From NCBI GenBank assembly GCA_964505215.1, contig CAZDGU010000001.1, positions 62,001-126,000 of the forward strand: a stretch of 64,000 nucleotides of DNA, given 5' to 3'. The position numbers and the translations under genes were made by a program. How positions within the stretch are numbered: the first letter of the stretch is position 1; each line of letters begins with the position of its first letter. The notes beneath the pieces are model-generated. The model worked only from the letters and a program-made list of their open reading frames with translations. It ran no database searches and was not told the DNA's origin. Source of the stretch: Gracilimonas sp964505215 (GTDB taxonomy: Bacteria > Bacteroidota > Rhodothermia > Balneolales > Balneolaceae). Of this stretch, positions 1-8,903 are shown one piece after another.

Positions 1-1260
1 ATGGATCAGCTGGATCATGCTTTAGCCCACTTAAAAGAATACGGGGCTGACAATGCCTTTTATCTTCACACAAATAAAGAGCAGTTACTTGACGATAATT
101 ACCCCTCAAATGCTACTTTATCTGACAACACCTTCCGGTACGATATGCTGCTTTTTGGGATAAAGTGGAAAAAGAAGCATCGCTCCTTTTCTTTGGCAGT
201 TCGTACGCGCACTTCATCCAATGTGCGGGTTGGAAAAGGCTGGTACAGCTCAGATTTTATTGAAACCAATGATGAAAATTATTTATTAGATCGTTCAGTA
301 ATTCACCGTTACCAAACCCTGCATGAAATCTCTTTTGGTTATGCCGAGACCTTTAAGTTTTTAACCGGCCTATCCCCTCGCCTCGATAATTTTATAATCG
401 GGATTGCTCCTAAATTAGTATTGAGTGGGAATTATCAAAATGCCACCTGGAATAACACCTATCGGCGAGCTTCTAAAAATGGGCCAACTCAGCACATCCG
501 TTCCTTTACTTATGATGTAGCCGGTGAATTCGGTTTGCCGGAAAATAATTCGGCTCAAACCCCATCTCAGCCCGGACCTTTCGATGCTTTTTATACCGGC
601 ATTGATGGTATTGGAGCCGGATTAGACATTGGCGTAACCTATTTACTGACTTTGGGAAGCGACCTCTCAGCCGTTCGGCCTAATCAACAGCCAACGCATC
701 GTTCGCTCAGGGTTTCATTTTCTATGACTGATATCGGTTTTGTAGCCTATGGGGGCAATACAGCTTCCTTTAACGCCTCGGCCGATACTTTAGCGGGCGT
801 ACAATCACCCGGAACTACTATTAATGAACAGTTTACCGGATCAAAAGGACAGTTTATCCCTTTCTTAAATTCCTATGGTGAATACAATCCTTTTTTACAA
901 AGCACAAAATCCACTTCTTCATTTTCTACCTTGTTGCCTATGGCTTTGCACGGCGGTGCACTGCTGGAAATTAACCGACTGAAGCTAATGGGTGATATAA
1001 GTGTTGGGCTGACAAATAATGCCTTCAATTCAACCAAATTAACCTCCTCATTAGGATTAGAATTGCGCCCGCTTAAGTTCATGCCTCTGCGGGGAGGAAT
1101 TCGCTTTAAAGCACACAGACCCGATTTTATAAGTGTAGGCACAGCTATTGAAACAAAAAAATGGGACTTTTCCGTTGCCGCAACGTTTCTCCCCACATCC
1201 ATAACCGGCCAGCCCACATTTACAGGCATCTCTACAGCTACCTTGCAGTTCCATTTTTAA
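1..1260 (+). CDS. Outer-membrane beta-barrel protein, DUF5723-like (5'-truncated)
   Basis: A long frame open from the first base to a TAA. The visible 419 residues have no signal peptide, so the true start is probably upstream of the window and the ATG at position 1 an internal Met. The sequence alternates polar and hydrophobic residues, is rich in Gly, Ser, Thr and aromatics, and ends in Phe (LQFHF), as expected for a beta-barrel inserted by the BAM machinery. Segments such as GIGAGLDIGVTYLL and ELRPLKFMPLRGGIRF resemble DUF5723-type barrel proteins of Bacteroidota relatives. The family name is from memory of the pattern; the barrel itself is more secure. Function unknown. Confidence 0.55.
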   Translation: MDQLDHALAHLKEYGADNAFYLHTNKEQLLDDNYPSNATLSDNTFRYDMLLFGIKWKKKHRSFSLAVRTRTSSNVRVGKGWYSSDFIETNDENYLLDRSVIHRYQTLHEISFGYAETFKFLTGLSPRLDNFIIGIAPKLVLSGNYQNATWNNTYRRASKNGPTQHIRSFTYDVAGEFGLPENNSAQTPSQPGPFDAFYTGIDGIGAGLDIGVTYLLTLGSDLSAVRPNQQPTHRSLRVSFSMTDIGFVAYGGNTASFNASADTLAGVQSPGTTINEQFTGSKGQFIPFLNSYGEYNPFLQSTKSTSSFSTLLPMALHGGALLEINRLKLMGDISVGLTNNAFNSTKLTSSLGLELRPLKFMPLRGGIRFKAHRPDFISVGTAIETKKWDFSVAATFLPTSITGQPTFTGISTATLQFHF

Positions 1261-1389
1261 AGACTGCCACTTTGCCCTACTTTACTGACATACAGTGGGT
1301 GTTAACTGACGGTTTGTTGAACGAAGATGTTATGGCTTTGTATTTGCCTAAATGATATCAAAACAAAAAACTTGCAGAATTTTTTATTT

Positions 1390-3933
1390 ATGAAACAGCG
1401 CTTTGATTTATTTGCGAACTTAGAAGACTCGGAAGATAACTTTGATGACTTTGAGCAAGCAATACCTTTGATGTCTGAAGAGGAAGAAAAGGAACTTACT
1501 GAAGCTGAAATACCGGAGTCTTTACCCATTTTACCACTCAAAAATACGGTTTTATTTCCCGGAGTGGTTGTACCTATTACGGTAGGCCGAGACCGCTCGC
1601 TGGCACTTGTTAAAGAAGCTTATGCCGGAGACAAAACCATTGGTGTAGTTACCCAAAAGAATGAAGATATTGAAGAACCCGAGTATAAAGATCTTCACAA
1701 GATTGGAACAGTTGCCCAAATCCTGAAGCTTATTAAAATGCCCGATGGCAGCCGAAGTATTGTTATTCAGGGCAAGTCTAATTTTAAAGCAACCGAGTTT
1801 ACCCAGAGCAATCCTTATTTTAAAGCCGAGGTAGAGCCTTATCCTAAAGAAATGGATATACAGGGCTTAGAGCTCGACGCTTCGGTTAGAAATATTAAGG
1901 AGACAGCGACCAAGATTATTAATATGTCGCCCAATATTCCTTCTGAGGCCACCATTGCGGTTAATAATATTAACAGCCCTACTTTTTTACTCAATTTTAT
2001 TTCTTCTAACCTGAACGTATCCATTTCAGATAAGCAGGAACTGCTCGAAATTCAGAAGTTTTCCAAAAATCTGGATAAAGTGATGGAGTTTTTGGAGAAA
2101 GAAGTTCAGGTGCTGGATATGAGCGAGAAAATCCGCACCAAGGTAAAGTCAGATATTGACGACCAGCAGCGAGAGTTCTATCTGCGCCAGCAAATGAAAG
2201 CCATTCAGGAAGAATTAGGTGAAGATGCCGAACAGCAGGATATTGAAAAACTGCGAGAGCGTTTGGCAAAGAAAAAATTACCGGAAGACGCTCGAAAGAC
2301 AGCCGAAAAAGAACTGCAAAGGCTGGAAATGACACCGAATGCCTCTCCCAATTACGGAATTATATACAGTTATGTTGAGTGGATTTTAGACCTACCGTGG
2401 GAAGAGTTCTCTGAAGATAAACTTGACCTTAAACTGGCAAGAGAAGTACTGGACGAAGACCACTACGGTCTGGAAAAAGTTAAAAAACGCATCATAGAAT
2501 ATTTAGCCGTTCTAAAGCTAAAGCAAGATATGAAAGCGCCAATTCTTTGCTTTTACGGCCCTCCGGGCGTTGGTAAAACTTCACTCGGAAAGTCTATCGC
2601 GCGAGCTTTAAATCGAGAATTTGAACGATTCAGCTTAGGCGGTATTCGTGATGAAGCGGAAATTAGAGGGCATCGCCGAACGTATATCGGTGCACTGCCG
2701 GGACGTATTTTACGGTCTATGAAAAAGGCCGGAAAAGGAAATCCCGTTATTATGCTGGATGAAATTGATAAGGTAGGAGCCGACTATCGCGGTGACCCAA
2801 CCTCTGCCCTGCTCGAAGTTCTTGACCCGGAGCAGAACGACAGCTTTACGGATAATTACTTAGAGCTGGAGTATGATCTTTCTAAAGTGATGTTCATTGC
2901 CACGGCCAACTCGCTGGATACTATTCCTGCTCCACTTAAAGATCGTATGGAAATCATCAACATCAGCGGTTATACGCTGGAAGAGAAAACTCAAATTGCT
3001 AAAAAGTATCTGATACCTAAGCAAATTGAGGAAAATGGTCTTAAAGAAGATCAAATCTCTTTTTCGGATGATGCCATCGAGCGCCTTATTGACCAGTACA
3101 CGCGCGAATCGGGAGTTAGAAATCTGGAACGACAGGTTGCAGGATGCTGCCGTGGCGTAGCGGCTAAAATTGCCACCGGCGACATCAAAGAGTTTGCTGT
3201 AAAAGCCGATAATGTAGAAGAGTTTTTAGGCAAACGTAAATTCTTCAGCGATGCAGCCGAGCGAACAACCGTGCCCGGCGTAGCTACCGGAATGGCGTGG
3301 ACACCTTACGGCGGTGATATTCTGTTTATTGAAGCCAGCGTGTCTAAAGGTTCCGGAAAACTGAATATTACCGGACAGCTGGGTGATGTTATGAAGGAGT
3401 CGGCTATGCTGGCTATCTCGTATCTAAAAGCCCATTCTGAAAAGTTTAACATTCCTGAAGAAGCCTTCAAATATTGGGATTTACACGTACACGTTCCCGC
3501 TGGTGCTGTTCCTAAGGATGGTCCTTCGGCCGGTGTTTCTTTGATGTCTGCCATTGCTTCCATCTTCACCCAAAGAAAAGTGAAAGGAACCATAGCACTG
3601 ACCGGCGAAATTACTTTACGCGGACTGGTGCTTCCCGTTGGCGGTATTAAGGAAAAAGTACTTGCCGCTAAGCGAGCCGGCATCAAAAAGGTACTGCTGC
3701 CTAAAAAGAATGAAAAAGATGTTGCCGAAATCGAAGTAGAGGTGCTGGGTGATCTTGAAGTTCAATATTTAGAACGTATGGACCCGCTGCTTGATATTAT
3801 TCTTGATGAGGAGCCCGTTGAGGATCCTTCTGATTTCTTCAAAGTGAGCGATGCTCATAAAGAATCAGTAAGCAGAAATAATGGCACCATGCCGGAGGGT
3901 AAAGTGCAAACCACAAAGAAGAAAGACCTCTAA
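1390..3933 (+). CDS. lon: ATP-dependent Lon protease
   Basis: Cytoplasmic AAA+ serine protease that degrades misfolded and regulatory proteins. The order is typical: N-terminal substrate-binding LAN domain (LPILPLKNTVLFPGVVVPITVG, about residues 45-260), coiled coil, AAA+ module with Walker A GPPGVGKTS and Walker B VIMLDEID, and C-terminal protease domain with the Ser of KDGPSAGVS (near residue 717) and the Lys of GGIKEKVLAAKRAG (near 756), forming the Ser-Lys dyad. An in-frame ATG at 1327 would add an atypical hydrophobic stretch; the ATG at 1390, leading into MKQRFDLFANLED, is preferred and gives 847 residues, normal for the family. A hairpin terminator follows. The gene stands alone. Confidence 0.97.
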   Translation: MKQRFDLFANLEDSEDNFDDFEQAIPLMSEEEEKELTEAEIPESLPILPLKNTVLFPGVVVPITVGRDRSLALVKEAYAGDKTIGVVTQKNEDIEEPEYKDLHKIGTVAQILKLIKMPDGSRSIVIQGKSNFKATEFTQSNPYFKAEVEPYPKEMDIQGLELDASVRNIKETATKIINMSPNIPSEATIAVNNINSPTFLLNFISSNLNVSISDKQELLEIQKFSKNLDKVMEFLEKEVQVLDMSEKIRTKVKSDIDDQQREFYLRQQMKAIQEELGEDAEQQDIEKLRERLAKKKLPEDARKTAEKELQRLEMTPNASPNYGIIYSYVEWILDLPWEEFSEDKLDLKLAREVLDEDHYGLEKVKKRIIEYLAVLKLKQDMKAPILCFYGPPGVGKTSLGKSIARALNREFERFSLGGIRDEAEIRGHRRTYIGALPGRILRSMKKAGKGNPVIMLDEIDKVGADYRGDPTSALLEVLDPEQNDSFTDNYLELEYDLSKVMFIATANSLDTIPAPLKDRMEIINISGYTLEEKTQIAKKYLIPKQIEENGLKEDQISFSDDAIERLIDQYTRESGVRNLERQVAGCCRGVAAKIATGDIKEFAVKADNVEEFLGKRKFFSDAAERTTVPGVATGMAWTPYGGDILFIEASVSKGSGKLNITGQLGDVMKESAMLAISYLKAHSEKFNIPEEAFKYWDLHVHVPAGAVPKDGPSAGVSLMSAIASIFTQRKVKGTIALTGEITLRGLVLPVGGIKEKVLAAKRAGIKKVLLPKKNEKDVAEIEVEVLGDLEVQYLERMDPLLDIILDEEPVEDPSDFFKVSDAHKESVSRNNGTMPEGKVQTTKKKDL

Positions 3934-3961
3934 ATTCTTAAACATTTAGATAAATTATCAG

Positions 3962-4005
3962 CCTCCTATTCCTGCAATTTGCGTGGGTAGGAGGTTTTTT
4001 GTTTT
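3962..4005 (+). terminator. Rho-independent terminator of lon
   Basis: CCTCCTA at 3962-3968 pairs with TAGGAGG at 3988-3994, with G-U pairs extending the stem inward, and is followed at once by a T-rich tract at 3995-4005. It lies 28 bases after the lon stop. Confidence 0.8.
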
Positions 4006-4115
4006 AACTCACTTCATTGCTTGCATGGCAAACAAATCTGCCGGATTAGAAATATGCTTCAAATTTGATCCGCCACATTAATAAGAACAAATAAGTGTTG
4101 TGCACCTTTACTGAA

Positions 4116-4463
4116 TCAACCCATCACCAAACAATCAATACCGTCTAAGGCAATGTGGATGAGTAGTCCTAAACCTATCAAATGCAGTATGCTCAGTAAG
4201 GGCGTTTGTTCTTTTTTGGTGAAAAGTTTGTACAGCCATGGGCTTAAAAACAGCAATCCATATAACCCTATAAACCCGGCCGTGTGCAGCGGATGGAAAC
4301 CAATGGAGCACCGCCCGGGATCATAAACTGGAGTTGCCCAAAGATGATCTATATCAATCAACAAGCCGGCTAAAAGATATAATGAAGCCCGCTTCCAATT
4401 TGGACGATAAAACAGCAGGGCTATAAGTATTGGTACAATAAAATGAAGTGCAATATGCACCAT
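4116..4463 (-). CDS. Small polytopic membrane protein, DUF6122-like
   Basis: A 115-residue protein with about three to four hydrophobic helices. Polar residues are placed as in small membrane-embedded hydrolase-like families: HIALHFIVP at the start, DIDHLW near residue 38, CSIGFHPLHT near 52-61 and HIALDGIDC at the end. The His/Asp pairs could bind metal. It matches my memory of DUF6122 proteins, which recall the YdjM metal-dependent hydrolases. It lies opposite to lon and rsgA and shares no operon with them. Substrate and role are unknown; the metal-site idea is inference. Confidence 0.7.
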   Translation of the reverse strand: MVHIALHFIVPILIALLFYRPNWKRASLYLLAGLLIDIDHLWATPVYDPGRCSIGFHPLHTAGFIGLYGLLFLSPWLYKLFTKKEQTPLLSILHLIGLGLLIHIALDGIDCLVMG

Positions 4464-4540
4464 TCAAAAGTTAGATTAAATTAAGCGTAATCACTCAAAA
4501 ACAGGCATAAACAATACGGCTCTTTTTAGAATAATTCTGC

Positions 4541-4570
4541 TTGTTTATCAAAAATGCTTCCTTATTTTTG
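4541..4570 (+). promoter_or_regulatory. Bacteroidota-type promoter of rsgA, almost leaderless
   Basis: TTG at 4541-4543, a 19-base spacer, then TATTTTTG at 4563-4570, an exact TAnnTTTG -7 element. The rsgA ATG starts at 4575, only four bases after the element, so transcription should begin at or within a few bases of the start codon. There is no Shine-Dalgarno sequence. Confidence 0.65.
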
Positions 4571-4574
4571 AAAC

Positions 4575-5480
4575 ATGAAAAAAGGACGTGTTATAAAATC
4601 TACAGGAAGCTGGTACCTTGTAAAAGTTGATACCGAAGTTGTTAAATGCAGGCTGCCCGGCCGGTTTCGTTTAAGTGATAAAGAAGTTACCAATCCCATT
4701 GCCGTTGGAGATTGGGTTAATTTCACCCTGAATGAAGACGATACCGGTAATATTGAAGAAATATTAGATCGAAAAAACTACATCACCCGGCAGGCAACCC
4801 ATGGAAAGAAAGGTGTTCAAATATTGGTTTCTAATTTAGACCAGGCTTGTGTAGTTCAATCCATTAAAAAACCGAGGCTAAAAGAAGGTTTTATAGACCG
4901 TTTTTTGGTAACCTGCGAGGCATACGGGGTGAAGCCTGTCATCATTATTAATAAAATGGATTTGGCAAAATCGGGCGGTAAGGAATTTGTTCAGGAACTT
5001 TCTGAGCTTTATACGGATCTGGGATATACTATTCTCACAAGCAGTATTGAAGACTCAGCTTCTCTACTAAAGCTAAAAGAACTACTTTGCGAAAAAACTT
5101 CTGCTTTTATAGGTCCATCGGGAGTAGGTAAAACCAGCCTGATTAATGCACTCGATCCCTCCTATGATTTAAAGGTTGCTGAAGTTTCTGCTTTCTCAAA
5201 TAAAGGGAAGCATACTACTACATTTGCACAGCTGGTGCCGCTCAGTTTTGGAGGGTATATCGCAGATACGCCCGGCATCAGAGAATTTGGTCTGGTCGAT
5301 ATTGAGCCCTGGGAGCTGTCTTTGTTTTTTCCTGAAATGGAAGAGCCCCGCCAACATTGCCAATTCAACAACTGTACCCACAATCATGAGCCAAAGTGTG
5401 GTGTAGCGGAAGCGTATGAAAATGGCGAAATTGCAGCCAGCCGATATAATTCGTATTTAAACATGTTAGATTCGCTATAA
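4575..5480 (+). CDS. rsgA: Ribosome small subunit-dependent GTPase A
   Basis: Circularly permuted GTPase that checks late 30S ribosomal subunit assembly. An N-terminal OB-fold (about 1-68) binds rRNA. The G motifs come in permuted order: G4 NKMD at 126-129, then G1 GPSGVGKTSL at 180-189, then G3 DTPG at 231-234. The C-terminal zinc knuckle uses Cys262, Cys267, His269 and Cys275. At 301 residues it has the normal length. It has its own promoter ending four bases before the ATG and is followed by an independently transcribed gene, so it is probably monocistronic. Confidence 0.96.
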   Translation: MKKGRVIKSTGSWYLVKVDTEVVKCRLPGRFRLSDKEVTNPIAVGDWVNFTLNEDDTGNIEEILDRKNYITRQATHGKKGVQILVSNLDQACVVQSIKKPRLKEGFIDRFLVTCEAYGVKPVIIINKMDLAKSGGKEFVQELSELYTDLGYTILTSSIEDSASLLKLKELLCEKTSAFIGPSGVGKTSLINALDPSYDLKVAEVSAFSNKGKHTTTFAQLVPLSFGGYIADTPGIREFGLVDIEPWELSLFFPEMEEPRQHCQFNNCTHNHEPKCGVAEAYENGEIAASRYNSYLNMLDSL

Positions 5481-5566
5481 GCAGATCGACTTAAATTACT
5501 GCAATTTAGGTATTCCGTCTATGCAATTTTTTATAGATATTAGCGCACAACAATTAACAACCAATC

Positions 5567-5574
5567 AGGAGGAG
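5567..5574 (+). promoter_or_regulatory. Strong Shine-Dalgarno site
   Basis: AGGAGGAG ends two bases before the ATG at 5577, with the core AGGAGG centred about seven bases upstream. Most genes here lack a recognisable ribosome-binding site, so this one marks the start clearly. Confidence 0.6.
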
Positions 5575-5576
5575 AA

Positions 5577-6665
5577 ATGTATAATCATTTCAAAAAATTA
5601 ATAAAAGGATTATGTGCTGTGTCAGTCATAAGCCTTGCTACATTAGGCACTGCTCATGCACAATTAGGGGACATAGGCGCTTTTCTAAAAGCAGGAGTTG
5701 ACGATGCCACCATATTAACTAAAGAGTACTTGCGACCTTTTCCCACAGGTTTTGGAACAGGTCTAAATGCCGGATGGAATGAAGCAGCCGCACCTAAAAA
5801 GACTTTTGGATTCAGTCTTCAAATACGGCCTTCACTTGCCATAGTACCCGGTTCTGACCAAAAGTTCGATATTTCAACCTTAGGTTTAAGTAAAATTGAA
5901 GTTGCCCAAGGCGAAGATCCTGTAACGCCTACTATAGCCGGTAAAAGTAAATGGGGCCCGGAACTGGTTGTTAAAGAAAAAGAAAATGGATCTGAAATAA
6001 CTCGTTTCGATATGCCCAAAGGCACAGGTGTAAATTTTGTACCCGCCCCTATCGTACAAGCCAGCATTGGCTTGGTAAAAGGAACTGATCTTGCTGTTCG
6101 TTTCTTCCCGGAAACAAAAATTGGAGATTTTGGGGAGTTTGGTGTTCTTGGCGGTGCCATAAAGCACGATATTGGCCAGTGGCTGCCGGGCGGAAAGTTG
6201 CTTCCGGTAGATATTTCTGTTATGGCCGGGTTTAACAAAATATCAGTGAGCGGTGGGTTAGATCTTAACCCTGAAGGCGTGCGAAACCCCAACGACCCTT
6301 CGCTAACATCCAATCCAAATCCGGATTTTGACAGCCAAGAGGTAAAAACTACAACTAATACTTTTGTAATAAATGCTCTTGTTGGCAAATCTATTCCTAT
6401 CGTTTCGGTATATGGTGGTTTAGGATATCAAACCGCTTCCTTAGATCTTGACATGAAAGGTGATTACCCTATTAATACACGCATAGGCGGGCAAGATTTT
6501 TACAACGTTGTATCCGATCCCATGTCATTTACTCTCGAAAGCGAAAGCTCAGTACACCTGTTGGGTGGTTTCCGCTTCAGGTTTGGGGTGATCGCATTAT
6601 ATGGCGAGGCTACCGTAGCTAATTACTTTACGGCCAATGCAGGGATTGGAATCAGCTTCAGATAA
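5577..6665 (+). CDS. Secreted envelope protein, DUF6588-like
   Basis: A 362-residue exported protein. Residues 1-28 form a Sec signal peptide (basic start, hydrophobic core, AHA cut site before QLGDIG). The mature part alternates in beta-strand fashion, has segments typical of outer-membrane barrels (FGEFGVLGGAIKHDIGQWLPGG, SVYGGLGYQTA) and ends in GISFR. This matches the DUF6588 family, predicted outer-membrane barrels of unknown function. The start is fixed by the AGGAGG site. A symmetric hairpin terminator shared with the opposing ABC gene closes it. Transported substrate, if any, is unknown. Confidence 0.65.
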   Translation: MYNHFKKLIKGLCAVSVISLATLGTAHAQLGDIGAFLKAGVDDATILTKEYLRPFPTGFGTGLNAGWNEAAAPKKTFGFSLQIRPSLAIVPGSDQKFDISTLGLSKIEVAQGEDPVTPTIAGKSKWGPELVVKEKENGSEITRFDMPKGTGVNFVPAPIVQASIGLVKGTDLAVRFFPETKIGDFGEFGVLGGAIKHDIGQWLPGGKLLPVDISVMAGFNKISVSGGLDLNPEGVRNPNDPSLTSNPNPDFDSQEVKTTTNTFVINALVGKSIPIVSVYGGLGYQTASLDLDMKGDYPINTRIGGQDFYNVVSDPMSFTLESESSVHLLGGFRFRFGVIALYGEATVANYFTANAGIGISFR

Positions 6666-6698
6666 GCTGCCAACTAAATGTAACTTACTTTCAGTAAT

Positions 6699-6727
6699 AA
6701 AAAAGGCGCTCCTAAGAGCGCCTTTTT
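6699..6727. terminator. Bidirectional intrinsic terminator
   Basis: GGCGCTC (6705-6711), loop CTAA, GAGCGCC (6716-6722), with an A-run before and a T-run after. The symmetry lets it end both the plus-strand DUF6588-like gene and the minus-strand export operon, whose last stop is at 6758. Confidence 0.9.
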
Positions 6728-6757
6728 AATAACAACTTCTTATGTGAAACAATGAAA

Positions 6758-7480
6758 TTAAACCACTGCATAATCAGCCAGCACGGGCTGCTCAACTATT
6801 TCATCCTTCTCAATAAGTCCGTCTCTTAAGCGTACTATTCGCCGGGCATGATCTGCAATTTCCTGTTCGTGCGTAACAACAATAATGGTGTTTCCCTGAC
6901 GATACAATTCTTCAAAAAGCATCATGATCTCTTCGCCTGTTTTTGTATCCAGGTTTCCGGTAGGCTCATCAGCAAGTATAATGGAAGGTCGGTTTACTAA
7001 TGCCCGGGCAATAGCCACGCGCTGCCGCTGTCCACCCGAAAGCTCATTAGGTTTATGGTCTATCCTGTCACCTAAACCCACTTTCGTTAATACTTCGGTA
7101 GCACGTTCCTTACGCTCAGCTGATTTCATTCCCGAATAAATAAGCGGAAGTTCAGCGTTAGCCAAACAGGAAGTACGAGGCAATAAATTAAAGGTTTGGA
7201 ATACAAACCCTATTTCCCGATTTCGGATTTCTGCAAGTTCTGCATCATCCATGGTACTTACATTATGGCCATTCAAAATATACGTACCGCCGGTAGGCGT
7301 ATCTAAACAGCCAATCATGTTCATTAGTGTAGATTTACCCGATCCTGACGGCCCCATAATGGCAATGTATTCGTTTTCTTTTACATCAAACGAAACGCCG
7401 GCCAGTGCATGCACCTTTGTTTGTCCCATTTGGTACACTTTGGTTAAATCTGATATTTGTATAACTGATTTTTTAGACAT
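6758..7480 (-). CDS. ABC transporter ATP-binding protein (MacB/LolD-like)
   Basis: Cytoplasmic nucleotide-binding subunit of a MacB-type (type VII) ABC exporter. Visible motifs are Walker A GPSGSGKST (about 43-51), Q-loop FQTFNLLPR, signature LSGGQRQRVAIARAL, Walker B IILADEPTGNLD and the H-loop VVTHEQ. At 240 residues it is a free-standing ATPase, not the E. coli MacB fusion of ATPase and permease. It lies 19 bases downstream of the adaptor gene and is last in the cluster, which supplies two permease subunits 4-6 kb upstream. It presumably powers both permeases as a heteromer. Confidence 0.93.
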   Translation of the reverse strand: MSKKSVIQISDLTKVYQMGQTKVHALAGVSFDVKENEYIAIMGPSGSGKSTLMNMIGCLDTPTGGTYILNGHNVSTMDDAELAEIRNREIGFVFQTFNLLPRTSCLANAELPLIYSGMKSAERKERATEVLTKVGLGDRIDHKPNELSGGQRQRVAIARALVNRPSIILADEPTGNLDTKTGEEIMMLFEELYRQGNTIIVVTHEQEIADHARRIVRLRDGLIEKDEIVEQPVLADYAVV

Positions 7481-7499
7481 AGAACTTTGGTATATAAAT

Positions 7500-8870
7500 T
7501 TAATTTAGGCCGGCGGGCTTGTTAATAACCTTTACTTTGTCATTATTTTTGAGATTGTTAGACAGCGTGCGATAACTTCCAATAACTACTTCTTCTCCGG
7601 CACCAATACCCGACAGTATCTGAATGTGCGTATTATCACTGATACCGGTTTCTACTTCTTTACGAACGGCTTTTCCATCTTCTATCACAAATACTACTTT
7701 CCGAATATCTTCTTCTTGTATTCTAAGATTGTCTGAGCTGCTTACCAGCGTTATTTCGGCAGAATCACTATTGGCTTTTGATGCAGGCTTATCTTTGGCA
7801 AAATCACGTACTGTTACTGCTTGTATGGGTACAGACACTACATTTACAGCGGTCTGTGTTTCAATATCTACTGTGGCCGACATGCCCGGACGGAATTTAG
7901 GAACAAACATTTTCCCGGGATCTTCCGACACTTCAGTCCGAACCAGTTTTTCTGAGCGGCTGTCTAAATTATGTGGGGTGATGATGCGTACTTTCACCTC
8001 ATAATTGGTAACCTGCTCGTTTGTACCGCTGCCTGTAACCCGTGCTGAGTTTGCGATTTCTGTAACTACGCCGTTAAACCGTCTCTCCGGATAAGCATCC
8101 GCTTCAATTCTTGCGGTGTCAGCACGTTCTACGTTTACAATATCATTTTCGTTTACTTCAACCAACACTTCCATTCGGTCTAATACCGAAACGCGCATCA
8201 TTTCGGTACCGGCCATTTGTGAGTTCCCCAACACGCGCTCTCCTTTTTCAACAGCCAAACCTGTTACCGTGCCGTCTTGCGGAGCTCGGATTACCGTTTG
8301 CTGAAGCTCCTCTTTGGCTTGCCGAAGTTGTGCCTCTGCACTTTGAATCTGGTATTTAGCGGCCTGTAAATTGGCTTTTTGAGACTCCCATTCCGACTTG
8401 GCCTGAATGTAATCCATTTCCGAAATAAGCTCTTTTTCGTACAATTGCTTATTCTTTTTATACACTGCTTCAGCTTGAATCAAAGAGGCTCTGCTTTGCT
8501 CCATTCTTGCTTTTTGAGTTAATAGAGCAGCATTCAGGTTATCAATCTGAGCCTGGTAAATATCAGGTTTAATGCGAACCAGTAAATCTCCTTTTCGCAC
8601 GAAGTCTCCTTCATTTACAGCCAGTTCAATAATCTCTCCCGATACATCAGGTCGAATAATAACCTCAATCTCGGGCTGCACTTTTCCGGATGCCGAAACT
8701 TTTTGGGTAATGGTTTTTAATTTGGATTGGGCTGTTTCTACCTCTTTACCAGTATCTGCCTGCCCAATTACTCCGGCCATGCGTAAACTTATACCCACAA
8801 TAAAAATTATGGCAATTATTCCGCCAATCCACAGAAGTAGTTTTTGAGTTGAGGTTCTATTCTTTGCCAT
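7500..8870 (-). CDS. Periplasmic adaptor (HlyD/MacA-like) of an efflux system
   Basis: Membrane-fusion protein linking an inner-membrane ABC exporter to a TolC channel. Residues 11-31 form one membrane anchor. A barrel/lipoyl half follows (VQPEIEVIIRPDVSGEIIELAVNEGDFVRKGD), then a long alpha-helical hairpin (about 110-195) rich in Gln, Ala and Glu, the second lipoyl half (VIRAPQDGTVTGLAVEKGERV), a beta-barrel and a membrane-proximal domain. The 456 residues exceed E. coli MacA (371) because of a longer C-terminal region with a charged linker near 350-385. The gene lies between tolC and the ATPase gene. Confidence 0.92.
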   Translation of the reverse strand: MAKNRTSTQKLLLWIGGIIAIIFIVGISLRMAGVIGQADTGKEVETAQSKLKTITQKVSASGKVQPEIEVIIRPDVSGEIIELAVNEGDFVRKGDLLVRIKPDIYQAQIDNLNAALLTQKARMEQSRASLIQAEAVYKKNKQLYEKELISEMDYIQAKSEWESQKANLQAAKYQIQSAEAQLRQAKEELQQTVIRAPQDGTVTGLAVEKGERVLGNSQMAGTEMMRVSVLDRMEVLVEVNENDIVNVERADTARIEADAYPERRFNGVVTEIANSARVTGSGTNEQVTNYEVKVRIITPHNLDSRSEKLVRTEVSEDPGKMFVPKFRPGMSATVDIETQTAVNVVSVPIQAVTVRDFAKDKPASKANSDSAEITLVSSSDNLRIQEEDIRKVVFVIEDGKAVRKEVETGISDNTHIQILSGIGAGEEVVIGSYRTLSNNLKNNDKVKVINKPAGLN

Positions 8871-8903
8871 AGTATGTTCTGTTAAAGTGTGAGTAAATTC
8901 AAT

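Noticed and set aside
1261..1389. Promoter for lon
   Set aside because: Sequences like TATGGCTTTG and TGTATTTG are near but do not match TAnnTTTG; no confident call.
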